DNA of 62,097 bases from an uncultured Schlesneria sp. (GTDB lineage Bacteria; Planctomycetota; Planctomycetia; Planctomycetales; Planctomycetaceae). The notes under the pieces are model-generated. The model was not told the origin of the DNA, did no database searches, and was given only the letters and a program-made list of their open reading frames with translations. This document shows positions 1 to 8,333 of this stretch, piece after piece. The stretch lies in contig CAIOKO010000047.1 in the NCBI GenBank assembly GCA_903858935.1, positions 1 through 62,097 of the forward strand. Direction: 5' to 3'. The position numbers and the translations under genes were made by a program. Position 1 is the stretch's first letter. Each line of letters opens with the position of its first letter.

Positions 1-3
1 AAA

Positions 4-702
4 TCAATTCGAACTGAACTTGGGCGGGAACTTCTGTTTTTCGTCAGACTTCGAACCTTTAACAGCGTTCTTCAGAAATTCCAGCAGCTTCTGGCTGCGA
101 ACGTCGATATCCAGTTCCTCTTGAAATTGCTGGGACACCTCAGACGGCAAGGGCAGGGAGCCGAGCAGAAGGTCACAGACTGTCCCCAGTGGCAGATCCG
201 AGACCGCTTGAAGGAACAGTTTTTGAAGCATGATTTCGGGGAACAGTTTTCCGAACAGGCTGGCGAGTTCTTCCGCCCGATCCTGGCGATTGAATAGTGG
301 CTGATCGCTGATGATTTCTCGGCAAATTTCGAGCTGCCCAAGACGGTAAGGGAGACCAACCTGTTGTTCACCCAGCAGTTTTGCGCGAGCCAGTCCGCGC
401 AGAACAAGGTAGTAACGGCCATCATCCAGCTTCTCGTGAGCGATGATTTTTCCGAGTCCCACGATGCCATGAATTGGGGGAAGCTTGCTGGACGGTAGCA
501 TATCCCAGCCGGGACGAAGCAAACTCATTGCGATCAGCCGCTCGCCATCCAGTGCATCCGCTGTCATTTTACGGTAACGAGATTCGAAGATATGCAGCGG
601 CAACAGCGCCTGCGGAAACAGCACAACGTTCGGCAATGGAAATAACGGTGCGAGACCCGAGAAGTCCTTTAATTCAGCGTCAAGTTGGGTCGATGGGTCC
701 AT
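4..702 (-). CDS. Stand-alone Lon N-terminal (LON substrate-binding) domain protein
   Basis: The protein has about 232 residues and matches only the N-terminal substrate-binding domain of Lon protease: the opening PLFPLPNVVLFPQALLPLHI and the later FESRYRKM segment are the family hallmarks. No AAA+ or Ser-Lys protease part follows, so it is not a protease; a role in binding unfolded protein is inferred. I start it at the ATG at 702 (residues MDPSTQ) because the upstream gene's TGA overlaps this ATG by one base (TGATG), a translational coupling arrangement. A longer in-frame reading to 807 would run into the DUF309 gene and has no family similarity there. Confidence 0.85.
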   Translation of the reverse strand: MDPSTQLDAELKDFSGLAPLFPLPNVVLFPQALLPLHIFESRYRKMTADALDGERLIAMSLLRPGWDMLPSSKLPPIHGIVGLGKIIAHEKLDDGRYYLVLRGLARAKLLGEQQVGLPYRLGQLEICREIISDQPLFNRQDRAEELASLFGKLFPEIMLQKLFLQAVSDLPLGTVCDLLLGSLPLPSEVSQQFQEELDIDVRSQKLLEFLKNAVKGSKSDEKQKFPPKFSSN

Positions 703-1109
703 CAGATCAGCTCCTGCGAAACATACTGAATCTTGGGGACAAGCTCGTCCCGGATCGCTACGGTGGTTGGGTAGGTTTCGGTGTTGTCGAGCAATTCCTG
801 AAAACAACGTCGAAAATCCTGCAGAAACTCGCCGAGTTTAATACCCATGAATTCGTCACCATGGGGATCAAGATTTTTGATTGCTGAAAGATATAACTTT
901 TTTGCCCCGCCAAAATTTTCATTGCCAAAATGAAAGAGAGCAATCGATGCCTGGATTAGCCCCTGAAGGAATTTTCGTTCGGCTCCGACGGTTTCCGACC
1001 ACAATTCTTCCAGAACATCGTGACATTCAAAGAATTCCTCGTCATTGAAGAGTCGTAGTCCTTCACGGTACTGTTCGGGAAGCTCGTCAGTCACATTAAA
1101 CCTTCGCAA
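702..1109 (-). CDS. DUF309 family protein
   Basis: A 135-residue protein with the DUF309 signature: FNDEEFFECHDVLEELW followed by a helical segment with FLQGLIQASIALFHF. This is a small all-helical family of unknown biochemical role, often described as a possible metal-binding or hydrolase-like fold because of the conserved His/Glu pair in HxxxExxW. It is the first gene of a two-gene unit with the Lon-domain protein; the stop overlaps the next start by one base, so the two products are probably made together. Function is unknown. Confidence 0.85.
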   Translation of the reverse strand: MRRFNVTDELPEQYREGLRLFNDEEFFECHDVLEELWSETVGAERKFLQGLIQASIALFHFGNENFGGAKKLYLSAIKNLDPHGDEFMGIKLGEFLQDFRRCFQELLDNTETYPTTVAIRDELVPKIQYVSQELI

Positions 1110-1271
1110 TCGATTAACTAAATCATCAAAAACAGGTGTTTATGATGATCGGCAATGAATGGCGAGCAATCCTGCCCAGGTCATCATTCAAGACTCGCAG
1201 AATTCTAGTCTTGTCCGTCAATGTCAGTCCATGACTAAATACCACAGCACCGTAACTTAAAGTGTTTTCTG

Positions 1272-1949
1272 ATGGCAAAAGCTCGTTCAAACCGATCCGC
1301 TGATGATAAATCTCAACGTGTCCAGCGAATCATTCGTGGATTGCGCGCGACTTACCCTGAGGCAATTTGTGCTCTCAACCACGAAACGCCATTTCAACTT
1401 CTGGCTGCGACAATTCTGTCGGCTCAATGTACCGACGAACGAGTCAACATGGTCACGCCGGCGCTTTTTAAGCAGTATCCAACACCACAGTCGCTTGCGA
1501 AGGCCGTGCCTGAGGAGCTTGAAGAAGTCATTCGTTCCACTGGTTTTTTTCGCAACAAAGCCAAAAACCTGATCGGCATGGCACAGGGGGTGGTAGAAAA
1601 CCATGGTGGCGAGTTACCCCGGACTCTGGATGAACTGGTTCGGCTGCCCGGTGTCGGTCGAAAGACCGCCAATGTCCTGCTTGGGACGGCATTCGGAATT
1701 CCGAGTGGCGTTGTGGTCGACACTCATGTGGGCCGAATCAGTCGATTACTCGGGTTAACCAAAAACGCAGGTGCCGAGCAGGTCGAGCGAGACCTCATGA
1801 CGTTGGTCCCTCAAGAGGAATGGATTAATTTTTCACACCGGCTGATCCATCATGGTCGTCGCATCTGCATTGCTCGGCGGCCAAAATGTACGGAATGTCC
1901 GCTCGTCGAAAACTGTCTTCGTGTAGGATTGCCGAAGTTGCCAGATTGA
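1272..1949 (+). CDS. nth: Endonuclease III (DNA glycosylase/AP lyase)
   Basis: Base-excision repair enzyme that removes oxidised pyrimidines and nicks the abasic site. The 225-residue length is normal. The helix-hairpin-helix [14 protein letters not shown] carries the catalytic Lys at about residue 131, and VVDTHVGR carries the catalytic Asp at about 150. The C-terminal 4Fe-4S loop is intact, C-x6-C-x2-C-x5-C, at about residues 199, 206, 209 and 215. The gene stands alone, with non-coding flanks of about 160 and 270 bases. Start ATG at 1272 gives a short basic leader typical of the family. Confidence 0.96.
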   Translation: MAKARSNRSADDKSQRVQRIIRGLRATYPEAICALNHETPFQLLAATILSAQCTDERVNMVTPALFKQYPTPQSLAKAVPEELEEVIRSTGFFRNKAKNLIGMAQGVVENHGGELPRTLDELVRLPGVGRKTANVLLGTAFGIPSGVVVDTHVGRISRLLGLTKNAGAEQVERDLMTLVPQEEWINFSHRLIHHGRRICIARRPKCTECPLVENCLRVGLPKLPD

Positions 1950-2220
1950 CACGTATCGGGTTACAGGTAGAATTGTGATACCGCTCCCCCCACCTGCACT
2001 CTCGCGGGCGAACCGAGTGGAAACACGTTAAGAATTTCATCGACGCGCGTTGTTCGCTCGACAAATTCCGTGCCCGGTTCGTTTTTAAGCCCTCTGTCGT
2101 CGTTTTACATGTTGCCTGAGCTCGTTTCAGGCGAAGATTTTCGCGATCTTAAGTGATATCGCCCCATCGAAATGTGGCGTTTTTCTGATGTTCTTAATGC
2201 GGACTTGAAGGAGAAGGATC

Positions 2221-2412
2221 ATGGTTCCAACGCTGGCCTTGCTGGGGCCCGGTGAGATGATTTTCTTTGGAATCATCGTTCTAGTGTTGTTTGGCAGTCG
2301 ACTTCCATCCGTGATGAAATCGCTGGGGCAAAGTGTCACGTCGTTTAAAACTGGCTTGAATGATAGTGATGATCCAGATGCCGACGAAAAAATCGGCGAA
2401 AAGAAAAAATAA
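2221..2412 (+). CDS. TatA/TatE-like twin-arginine translocase subunit (first copy)
   Basis: A 63-residue protein with one N-terminal membrane helix, the LFGSRLP hinge (the FG motif that ends the TatA membrane helix), an amphipathic helix and a short charged tail. It would form the size-variable pore of the Tat export system in the inner membrane. A GGAGAAGG Shine-Dalgarno sequence lies just ahead of the ATG. A second, longer TatA-like gene follows 182 bases downstream. No tatC is present in the window, although Tat-type leaders occur nearby (DUF1501 proteins). TatA versus TatB cannot be settled from length alone; TatA is favoured. Confidence 0.85.
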   Translation: MVPTLALLGPGEMIFFGIIVLVLFGSRLPSVMKSLGQSVTSFKTGLNDSDDPDADEKIGEKKK

Positions 2413-2460
2413 GCGACATGATTGTCGCAGCGCGGGCTTTGCTCGTCACCCGAAATGAGG

Positions 2461-2521
2461 GCAAGGCTCTCGCCGAGCCGCTAAGTCGATGCGTGTACCA
2501 GCGGCTAGGCAGGAGCCTTGC
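2461..2521. repeat. Imperfect inverted repeat between the two tatA-like genes
   Basis: Two arms of 22 bases face each other: GCAAGGCTCTCGCCGAGCCG plus CT at 2461-2482, and its near-complement at 2500-2521, with three mismatches and a loop of about 17 bases. There is no run of T after it, so it is not a classic rho-independent terminator. It resembles the dispersed GC-rich palindromes seen in planctomycete intergenic spaces. It could stabilise the upstream mRNA or attenuate read-through into the second tatA-like gene. Confidence 0.75.
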
Positions 2522-2594
2522 GCTTCCGAAGAAATAAAACAGTAGTCATTCAGTCGAACCAGAAATTTGGATTTCTTAAAAAAGGAAAACGGTC

Positions 2595-2879
2595 ATGTAT
2601 CCATTCGCGTTTATTGGTAGCCTTGGTCCAGCCGAGATGCTGTTCGTCGGAATCATTGCGCTGCTTTTGTTCGGCAAGAAGCTTCCGGAAGTTGCCCGCA
2701 GTCTTGGCAAGGGTGTCATCGAGTTCAAAAAGGGATTGCGTGGTATCGAGGACGACATTGATGTCAACACGTACTCAAGCCGTAACGACAATATCAGCAA
2801 TTCACGACCGACTCCTAAGGACGAAAGCGTCGAGACCACCGCTCCAAAGTTCGAGCCTCCGAAGTCTGAGCCGAGTTGA
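2595..2879 (+). CDS. tatA: TatA-like twin-arginine translocase subunit (second copy)
   Basis: A 94-residue protein with a single membrane helix (about residues 12-27), the canonical LFGKKLPEVARSLGKG hinge and amphipathic helix, and a longer polar C-terminal tail rich in Pro, Ser and Lys. This is a closer match to standard TatA than the first copy. AAAAAAGGAAAA precedes the ATG. The two TatA-like genes differ in tail length and sequence, so they are diverged paralogues rather than a recent duplication. Confidence 0.9.
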   Translation: MYPFAFIGSLGPAEMLFVGIIALLLFGKKLPEVARSLGKGVIEFKKGLRGIEDDIDVNTYSSRNDNISNSRPTPKDESVETTAPKFEPPKSEPS

Positions 2880-3137
2880 TTGCAGGGCAGTTCAGTTTTT
2901 CACGATCGCAAAAGCAGGGTGTTATGATCATGGAGTCTTCGACATGGTCGTGCAAAACGGATTACGCGGCATTCGATCGCACGGCATTGTCGAAGAGTCT
3001 AAAACCGTGTCACCCCAGATTGAAACACGACTGCTCCTGGGCCTGAATGCGGGAACGACAGACGTTTCTTCTGATGGTTGCTACAATCACGCCGGTATTA
3101 ACGTCTGATTATTTCACGTTACGGAAAATAGATTGCC

Positions 3138-4637
3138 ATGGCCGAGCCCAAGCGTTCGGAGGTTTCTCCAGCATCGAGTGCAAGCTCGGTTGACCCGGCA
3201 AAATCGCCTTCAGTCACGGAAAAAAACGCTGGCGACGTTTCCAATTCGACGTTGGGCGAGTTCCGCCTGCTGCGGAAGCTGGGCACAGGGGGAATGGCTG
3301 AGGTTTATCTGGCCGAACAGACGTCATTGCGACGTCAGGTGGCGGTCAAAGTTCTGCGCCCCGAGTACGTCACTGACGAACAGTATGTGAAACGGTTCAG
3401 GCATGAGGCGGCGGCCGCTGGAAGCCTGAACCATCCGAACATTGTTCAGGTCTACATGGTTGGTGAAGACAATGGCATTAACTACATCGCCCAGGAATAT
3501 GTTCAAGGCCGCACGCTGAAGGACTATCTCAATCGCAAGGGGCCGATGGAGATCAAGATCGCATTGCACATCTTACGACAGGTGGCGTCGGCCCTGCAGG
3601 TCGCCAGTGATAATGGCATTGTTCATCGCGATATCAAACCCGAAAATATTCTGCTGACGAATAAAGGCGAAGCGAAAGTCGCGGACTTTGGTCTGGCGCA
3701 GTTGACGTTACAGGGGGAACGAATTTCGCTCACTCAAACGGGTCTGACGCTCGGTACCCCGCTGTATATGAGTCCCGAGCAGGTGAATGGCCAGCCGCTT
3801 GATTCGCGAAGCGACATTTATTCGTACGGCATCATGGCCTGGCATATGTTCGCGGGTCGCCCCCCTTTCTCGGGTGAAACGGCGATGGCGGTCGCGGTCA
3901 AGCATCTCAACGACAAACCACCCTCGCTAAGCGAATTCCGACCAGATCTTCCTGTGTCGCTGCGTGATCTGATCAAACGGATGATGAACAAGAAAAAGGA
4001 AGACCGACCTGCCGGTTTTGCCGTCGTCATCAACGAACTTAAGCAGATCATCCGGCAGGTTTCGGGGAAAGAGGACGCGACAGTTGCGGTCAAACCTCAA
4101 CCTCAACAGAAAGCACGTCTGCTTTTTGACCGCCCCATCCGAAAGCAACTGGGCTGGTTGATCGGGACAAGCCTGCTTGTACTGGCTTCGTCGAGTGGTA
4201 TTGGATGGGCGATGCGAACGCCGAATCTTCTGCTGACAGAATCGACCGGGCAGCCGAAGGTTCACGATATGCAGACCGCCGATGCTCAACTTTACTGGGC
4301 GATGACGCACCGTGACGATGAGCGAGCCTGGGTTGCCCTCAAGAAATTTCCGGGTGCATCGGACGAAATGATTGCCAGAGCCAATACGGCTCTGGGGCTG
4401 ATCTATCTCAAAACCAATCGGATGTCGTTCGCGCAATCGACGTTTAGCGATCTGGCGGAAGACCGAAAGTTCCGGGTCAATGGACTGGCTGGCCAGGCAC
4501 TTTATGCGAAATTGACGGGCGACAACGATCGGGCGAAAACATTGATTGCGCAGGTCGATGGAATGAACACGAAGCTCTTCCACGAGATTGACACCGCGTT
4601 CAGGGATCTTCGCAAGCGTCTTGAAACCGCAAAATGA
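3138..4637 (+). CDS. Membrane-anchored Hanks-type serine/threonine protein kinase
   Basis: A 499-residue protein. A Ser/Pro-rich leader (1-40) is followed by a full kinase domain (about 41-310): glycine loop GTGGMAEV (49-56), VAVK lysine (71), HRDIKPEN catalytic loop (Asp155), DFG (173-175) and SPEQ in place of APE. All catalytic residues are present, so it should be active. One membrane helix (about 339-358) leads to a C-terminal domain of about 140 residues with TPR-like helical character (alternating Ala/Leu, LGLIYLKTNRMSFAQ). The expanded kinase set is typical of planctomycetes. The substrate is unknown, and no phosphatase gene is adjacent. Confidence 0.93.
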   Translation: MAEPKRSEVSPASSASSVDPAKSPSVTEKNAGDVSNSTLGEFRLLRKLGTGGMAEVYLAEQTSLRRQVAVKVLRPEYVTDEQYVKRFRHEAAAAGSLNHPNIVQVYMVGEDNGINYIAQEYVQGRTLKDYLNRKGPMEIKIALHILRQVASALQVASDNGIVHRDIKPENILLTNKGEAKVADFGLAQLTLQGERISLTQTGLTLGTPLYMSPEQVNGQPLDSRSDIYSYGIMAWHMFAGRPPFSGETAMAVAVKHLNDKPPSLSEFRPDLPVSLRDLIKRMMNKKKEDRPAGFAVVINELKQIIRQVSGKEDATVAVKPQPQQKARLLFDRPIRKQLGWLIGTSLLVLASSSGIGWAMRTPNLLLTESTGQPKVHDMQTADAQLYWAMTHRDDERAWVALKKFPGASDEMIARANTALGLIYLKTNRMSFAQSTFSDLAEDRKFRVNGLAGQALYAKLTGDNDRAKTLIAQVDGMNTKLFHEIDTAFRDLRKRLETAK

Positions 4638-4661
4638 GATTTCTCTTCGCGCTCACTGGTA

Positions 4662-4681
4662 GCATGGGCTTCAGCCCGTGC
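4662..4681. repeat. Short GGGCT-tc-AGCCC hairpin
   Basis: GCATGGGCTTCAGCCCGTGC forms a 9-base stem (one G-T pair) with a two-base centre, in the 135-base gap between the kinase gene and sthA. The same core in variant form occurs at 54938-54949, so it belongs to a dispersed palindrome class. No T run follows, so terminator activity is uncertain. Confidence 0.6.
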
Positions 4682-4772
4682 AATACAATCGATCAGGGCG
4701 AGGTGGAAGCCCGCGAAGCAAAGTTGAAAAGCCGCTCCCGAAAAACCAGGGCATCAATAGAAACGGATCTCG

Positions 4773-6191
4773 ATGGCTGACTCGATTCAGGAATACGATG
4801 TTGTCGTGATTGGAACAGGTCCCGGGGGCGAAGGGGCTGCCATGCAGGCGGTCAAACACGGGCGAAGCGTGGCAGTCGTCGAGCGTGAACTTGCCGTCGG
4901 GGGCAATTGTACGCACCGCGGAACCATACCCAGTAAGGCTCTTCGTTTTGCCATCTTTCAGATGACAGAAGTGAACAATAACACATTGTTTCGCGAGCAC
5001 GGAATCACAGCCAACTTCATGCTGCCGGAATTACGACGACGAGCCAAATCTGTCATCGAAGCTCAAGTCAAGATGCGAACGGCCTTTTACGACAGAAACG
5101 ATATTCCCATCGTTCGCGGCCAGGCAAAATTTCTTGATCCCCACACCATCGAAGCCACGCAGGAAGACGGATCAAGAACGACTCTTCGAGGCAAGTATTT
5201 CGTCATTGCCACAGGTGCTCGCCCCTACCGTCCCGCCGATATTGACTTTAATCATCCTCGCGTTTTCGATAGCGACTCCATTCTTAAAATCGATTTCCAT
5301 ATGAAATCGATCTCGATTTTTGGAGCGGGTGTCATTGGTTGCGAATACGCATCAATGTTTCGCAATCTTGAAGTCAAAGTGAACCTGATTAATAACCGTG
5401 ACCGGTTACTGGATTTTCTCGACGAAGAAATCGTCGACGCCTTAAGCTATCACCTGCGTGAGCGAGGTGTCATTGTGAGGCATCGCGAAGCGTATGACCG
5501 AGTCGAAACGTGCGACGACGGAGTGATCCTGCACCTGAAATCAGGGAAGCAACTGAAGACCGATGTCTTGCTCTGGGCGGCTGGTCGAACGGGAAATTCG
5601 GATCAACTCGGGCTGGAGAATGCCGGGGTTGTACCTGACAAACGTGGCAACATTCCGATCAATGAAAATTTGCAAACGACAGTTCCGCATATTTACGCTG
5701 TCGGAGATGTCATCGGCCCCCCAGCGCTCGCCAGTGCCGCCTACAACCAGGGCCGATTTGCTGCGAGCCATCTGCTTTGTGAATCGGGAAGCAGTGAATC
5801 GTGTGGTCCTCCACCATCTCTGGATATCCCGGCGGGAATTTACACCAGTCCCGAAATCAGTTCTTTGGGGAAAACGGAAAGGGAGCTGACTGATGCGATG
5901 GTCCCCTACGAAGTCGGCCATGCCCATTTCAAGAGTATTGCCCGTGCTCAGATCACCGGCCGGACAACAGGGATGTTAAAGATTCTGTTTCATCGAGAAA
6001 CGCTGGAAGTCCTCGGAATCCACTGTTTTGGTGCGAATGCAACCGAGATCATCCACATCGGTCAGGCCATCATGGCTCAGCCCAAGCCGAACAACACGCT
6101 GATGTACTTCATCAATTCGACATTTAACTATCCCACGATGGCCGAAGCGTACCGGGTGGCCGCTCTCAATGGTTACAACCGCTTGTTTTAG
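4773..6191 (+). CDS. sthA: Soluble pyridine nucleotide transhydrogenase (Si-specific)
   Basis: A 472-residue FAD flavoprotein that passes hydride between NADPH and NAD+ in the cytoplasm. FAD-binding GTGPGGEG lies near residue 14; the second Rossmann motif [13 protein letters not shown] and the GD motif AVGDVIG are present. In [15 protein letters not shown] the second cysteine of the usual redox disulfide is Thr51, as expected for SthA; this separates it from lipoamide dehydrogenase and glutathione reductase. The C-terminal dimerisation domain is complete. It stands alone, followed by a hairpin shared with the convergent gene. Confidence 0.94.
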   Translation: MADSIQEYDVVVIGTGPGGEGAAMQAVKHGRSVAVVERELAVGGNCTHRGTIPSKALRFAIFQMTEVNNNTLFREHGITANFMLPELRRRAKSVIEAQVKMRTAFYDRNDIPIVRGQAKFLDPHTIEATQEDGSRTTLRGKYFVIATGARPYRPADIDFNHPRVFDSDSILKIDFHMKSISIFGAGVIGCEYASMFRNLEVKVNLINNRDRLLDFLDEEIVDALSYHLRERGVIVRHREAYDRVETCDDGVILHLKSGKQLKTDVLLWAAGRTGNSDQLGLENAGVVPDKRGNIPINENLQTTVPHIYAVGDVIGPPALASAAYNQGRFAASHLLCESGSSESCGPPPSLDIPAGIYTSPEISSLGKTERELTDAMVPYEVGHAHFKSIARAQITGRTTGMLKILFHRETLEVLGIHCFGANATEIIHIGQAIMAQPKPNNTLMYFINSTFNYPTMAEAYRVAALNGYNRLF

Positions 6192-6221
6192 GGTTTCAGC
6201 CACGTTTTAAGTCGAGTTATG

Positions 6222-6255
6222 CCACTGCGTCGGAGTCTTCTTCGACGCAGTGGCT
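6222..6255. terminator. Likely bidirectional terminator hairpin
   Basis: GCCACTGCGTCG and its perfect complement CGACGCAGTGGC (12-base arms) flank a 10-base loop, 30 bases after the sthA stop and about 95 bases past the stop of the convergent minus-strand gene. The T content downstream is only moderate. Position between convergent genes supports a terminator role. Confidence 0.7.
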
Positions 6256-6349
6256 TCTGTTTCAGCCGTCCAAAGAGCACTGCTTAACCGAGGACGGTAA
6301 AGCAGTTGCACCCGAGTTTATGCTGTGACAAAGTTGCGCCGGCAGGGGC

Positions 6350-7327
6350 TCACCAGGTGGCCAGTTGTGCCATGCGTGAAACCGGTTTTCCGTTTCCGCC
6401 GTCCAGTCGAATTTCTTCGTTGGGTTTTCCCCGTTCTTTGACGGCAAACAATGTTTCGTTAAGGATGCCGTCCGATTTCTTGTCTTCGGCAATACGGTCG
6501 TAGACATCCTTGGGGACCTGCTCGGCCCAGCGATCGACTTTTACCGTCTGGCGGGTTTCAGCGTTTTCAATCGTGCGGCGGAGGAGTTGGCCTTTTTCAT
6601 TTTTCGCGTAAACGATCAGGTAATAAGCTGGTCGCCGCCCGTTTTCGTCTTCGAAATAACGCGTGAACCCGGATTGTTCATTGGGATCGGCCAGAATGCG
6701 AACTTCGTATACGTCGTCAAGTTGCGTGAGCAATTCCGCCAATTGACTTTTAATTTTGTCGAGCGTTGCGGTATCAAGCTGTTCGCGGGCGAGTTTGGAC
6801 TGATCTTGCCAGCGATCTAATTCCTCGATCACCGCCGTATCTTTGCTGATTGCACGAGCGCGCATCAGGTCTGAACTAATGGCACTTTCAATTCGACTTG
6901 CTTTTCGGTTTGAACGAGCCGACCGCGAGAACTTCGTGGCGGCGATGTGCATTGTCCACCAGGCAGTAACAAGTAATGTCGCTGCGAGAAGACCGACAAT
7001 GGCCAATTGCCCGCGCCGGACGTAAAGATGAGCAAGCATCAGGGGAAGACTTCCCTTCGGCTCACGGTAGGTGTAAAGCGTGCTGAAATAGGCCTCGATT
7101 GCCGCATCAACTTCCGCTTCGGTGACTCGCTCGCCCGTGATGGCTGTGGTTTGCAGCAGCTTTTCACGCAGTAAGCGTTTTGTTTCATCGACAGCGAATT
7201 CTTTCTCAACGGTCTCACGTTGATTACGCATCTCAGTCGCGACGTCCATGATTCGCATCATTTCGGACAGACTAAGTGAACTCGTTTTCTTCGATGGTGG
7301 TGACGGCGGTGGTGTTGTCTCGGGCAT
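6350..7327 (-). CDS. Single-pass membrane protein of unknown function (DUF6384-like)
   Basis: About 325 residues from the ATG at 7327 (MPETTPPP). The order is a Pro/Ser leader, a charged helical segment (SEMMRIMDVATEMRNQRE, then a conserved-looking VDAAIEAYF), one membrane helix (LAIVGLLAATLLVTAWW), a coiled-coil region, and a C-terminal beta-rich domain containing RILADPNEQSG and AYYLIVYA. The MDV-xx-(R/Q)xxE start and DAAIEAYF recall the DUF6384 family, a tentative assignment made from memory of the family. An in-frame GTG/ATG reading extends to 7444 but adds a segment without similarity. Function unknown. Confidence 0.75.
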   Translation of the reverse strand: MPETTPPPSPPSKKTSSLSLSEMMRIMDVATEMRNQRETVEKEFAVDETKRLLREKLLQTTAITGERVTEAEVDAAIEAYFSTLYTYREPKGSLPLMLAHLYVRRGQLAIVGLLAATLLVTAWWTMHIAATKFSRSARSNRKASRIESAISSDLMRARAISKDTAVIEELDRWQDQSKLAREQLDTATLDKIKSQLAELLTQLDDVYEVRILADPNEQSGFTRYFEDENGRRPAYYLIVYAKNEKGQLLRRTIENAETRQTVKVDRWAEQVPKDVYDRIAEDKKSDGILNETLFAVKERGKPNEEIRLDGGNGKPVSRMAQLATW

Positions 7328-7506
7328 GACTTTATGAGTACGAGGAAAAAAAGTTTTCGGCGAGGCTACCGACCTGAGAAGCGGTTCACAAGTGGCTTTG
7401 TCCAGTCTGAAAGACTTGCTAAACGACGGGACATGGTTTCGCAAGTCTGACCACAGCGGTAAGATTATCTACATTATCCTCCATGACTCAAAAATTCAGC
7501 TGATCC

Positions 7507-8304
7507 ATGACTTTTCAAACCGTTCCGAACATTCTTTCAAAAATCATCGACCGCAAACGAATCGAGGTCGAGGAAGCAAAACGCTTGCGCCCGGAAGCCA
7601 GTTTGCTGGATCAGGTGGATGCCGCTCCGCCGGTGCGAGATTTTGTTTCTGCATTAAGTTCGGCTTTGGATATCGGGCTGATTGCCGAAGTCAAAAAAGG
7701 TTCGCCATCGGCAGGAATCATTCGCGCTGATTTTGACCCTGTTCAGATTGCCAAGACTTACGAGTCGCACGGGGCGTCATGTTTGAGCGTGCTGACCGAC
7801 GAGCATTTTTTTCTGGGACATCTCGATTACTTGCGCGCCGTTCGTCAGGCGGTCGGCATTCCCGTCCTTCGAAAAGATTTCATCGTCGATCGGTATCAGG
7901 TACTTGAAGCGCGGGCGGCCGGAGCCGATTGCATCCTGCTGATTGCGGAATGTCTTGACGATTGTCATTTGCGTGACCTCTATTTCTACGCATCCGAGTT
8001 GGGGATGGAATCACTGATCGAGCTTTATGACGTCGAGAACCTGGATCGTGTGTTGAAGCTTGAACCCGCCTTGATGGGAATCAATAATCGCGACTTGCGA
8101 TCATTCGTGGTCGATCTCGAACATACCATTCGATTGGCCAGACAAGTTCCCTCGACGACATTACTCGTCAGTGAAAGCGGGATCAAAACTCGCGCGGATA
8201 TTGATCGAGTCAAATCGGGAGGAGCCCGGGCGATCCTGGTAGGTGAAACCTTGATGCGCTCACCAGACATTGGGCTGGCAGTAGACGAATTGATGGGACG
8301 TTAG
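7507..8304 (+). CDS. trpC: Indole-3-glycerol phosphate synthase
   Basis: A 265-residue TIM-barrel enzyme of tryptophan synthesis that closes the indole ring from CdRP. Visible motifs: IAEVKKGSPSAGII (catalytic Lys), KDFIVDRYQVLEARAAGAD, GINNRDLRSF, and the phosphate-binding SESGI and GARAILVGETLM. The length is normal. The gene is not in a trp operon here; its neighbours are unrelated, as is common for scattered trp genes in planctomycetes. The 29-base gap to the next gene allows co-transcription. Confidence 0.95.
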   Translation: MTFQTVPNILSKIIDRKRIEVEEAKRLRPEASLLDQVDAAPPVRDFVSALSSALDIGLIAEVKKGSPSAGIIRADFDPVQIAKTYESHGASCLSVLTDEHFFLGHLDYLRAVRQAVGIPVLRKDFIVDRYQVLEARAAGADCILLIAECLDDCHLRDLYFYASELGMESLIELYDVENLDRVLKLEPALMGINNRDLRSFVVDLEHTIRLARQVPSTTLLVSESGIKTRADIDRVKSGGARAILVGETLMRSPDIGLAVDELMGR

Positions 8305-8333
8305 TTTTTCGTTTTCTCGTAGTGGACGTTTTC

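Noticed and set aside
4900-4960. Broken redox disulfide in the flavoprotein at 4773
   Set aside because: The missing second Cys is the normal state of SthA, not a defect.
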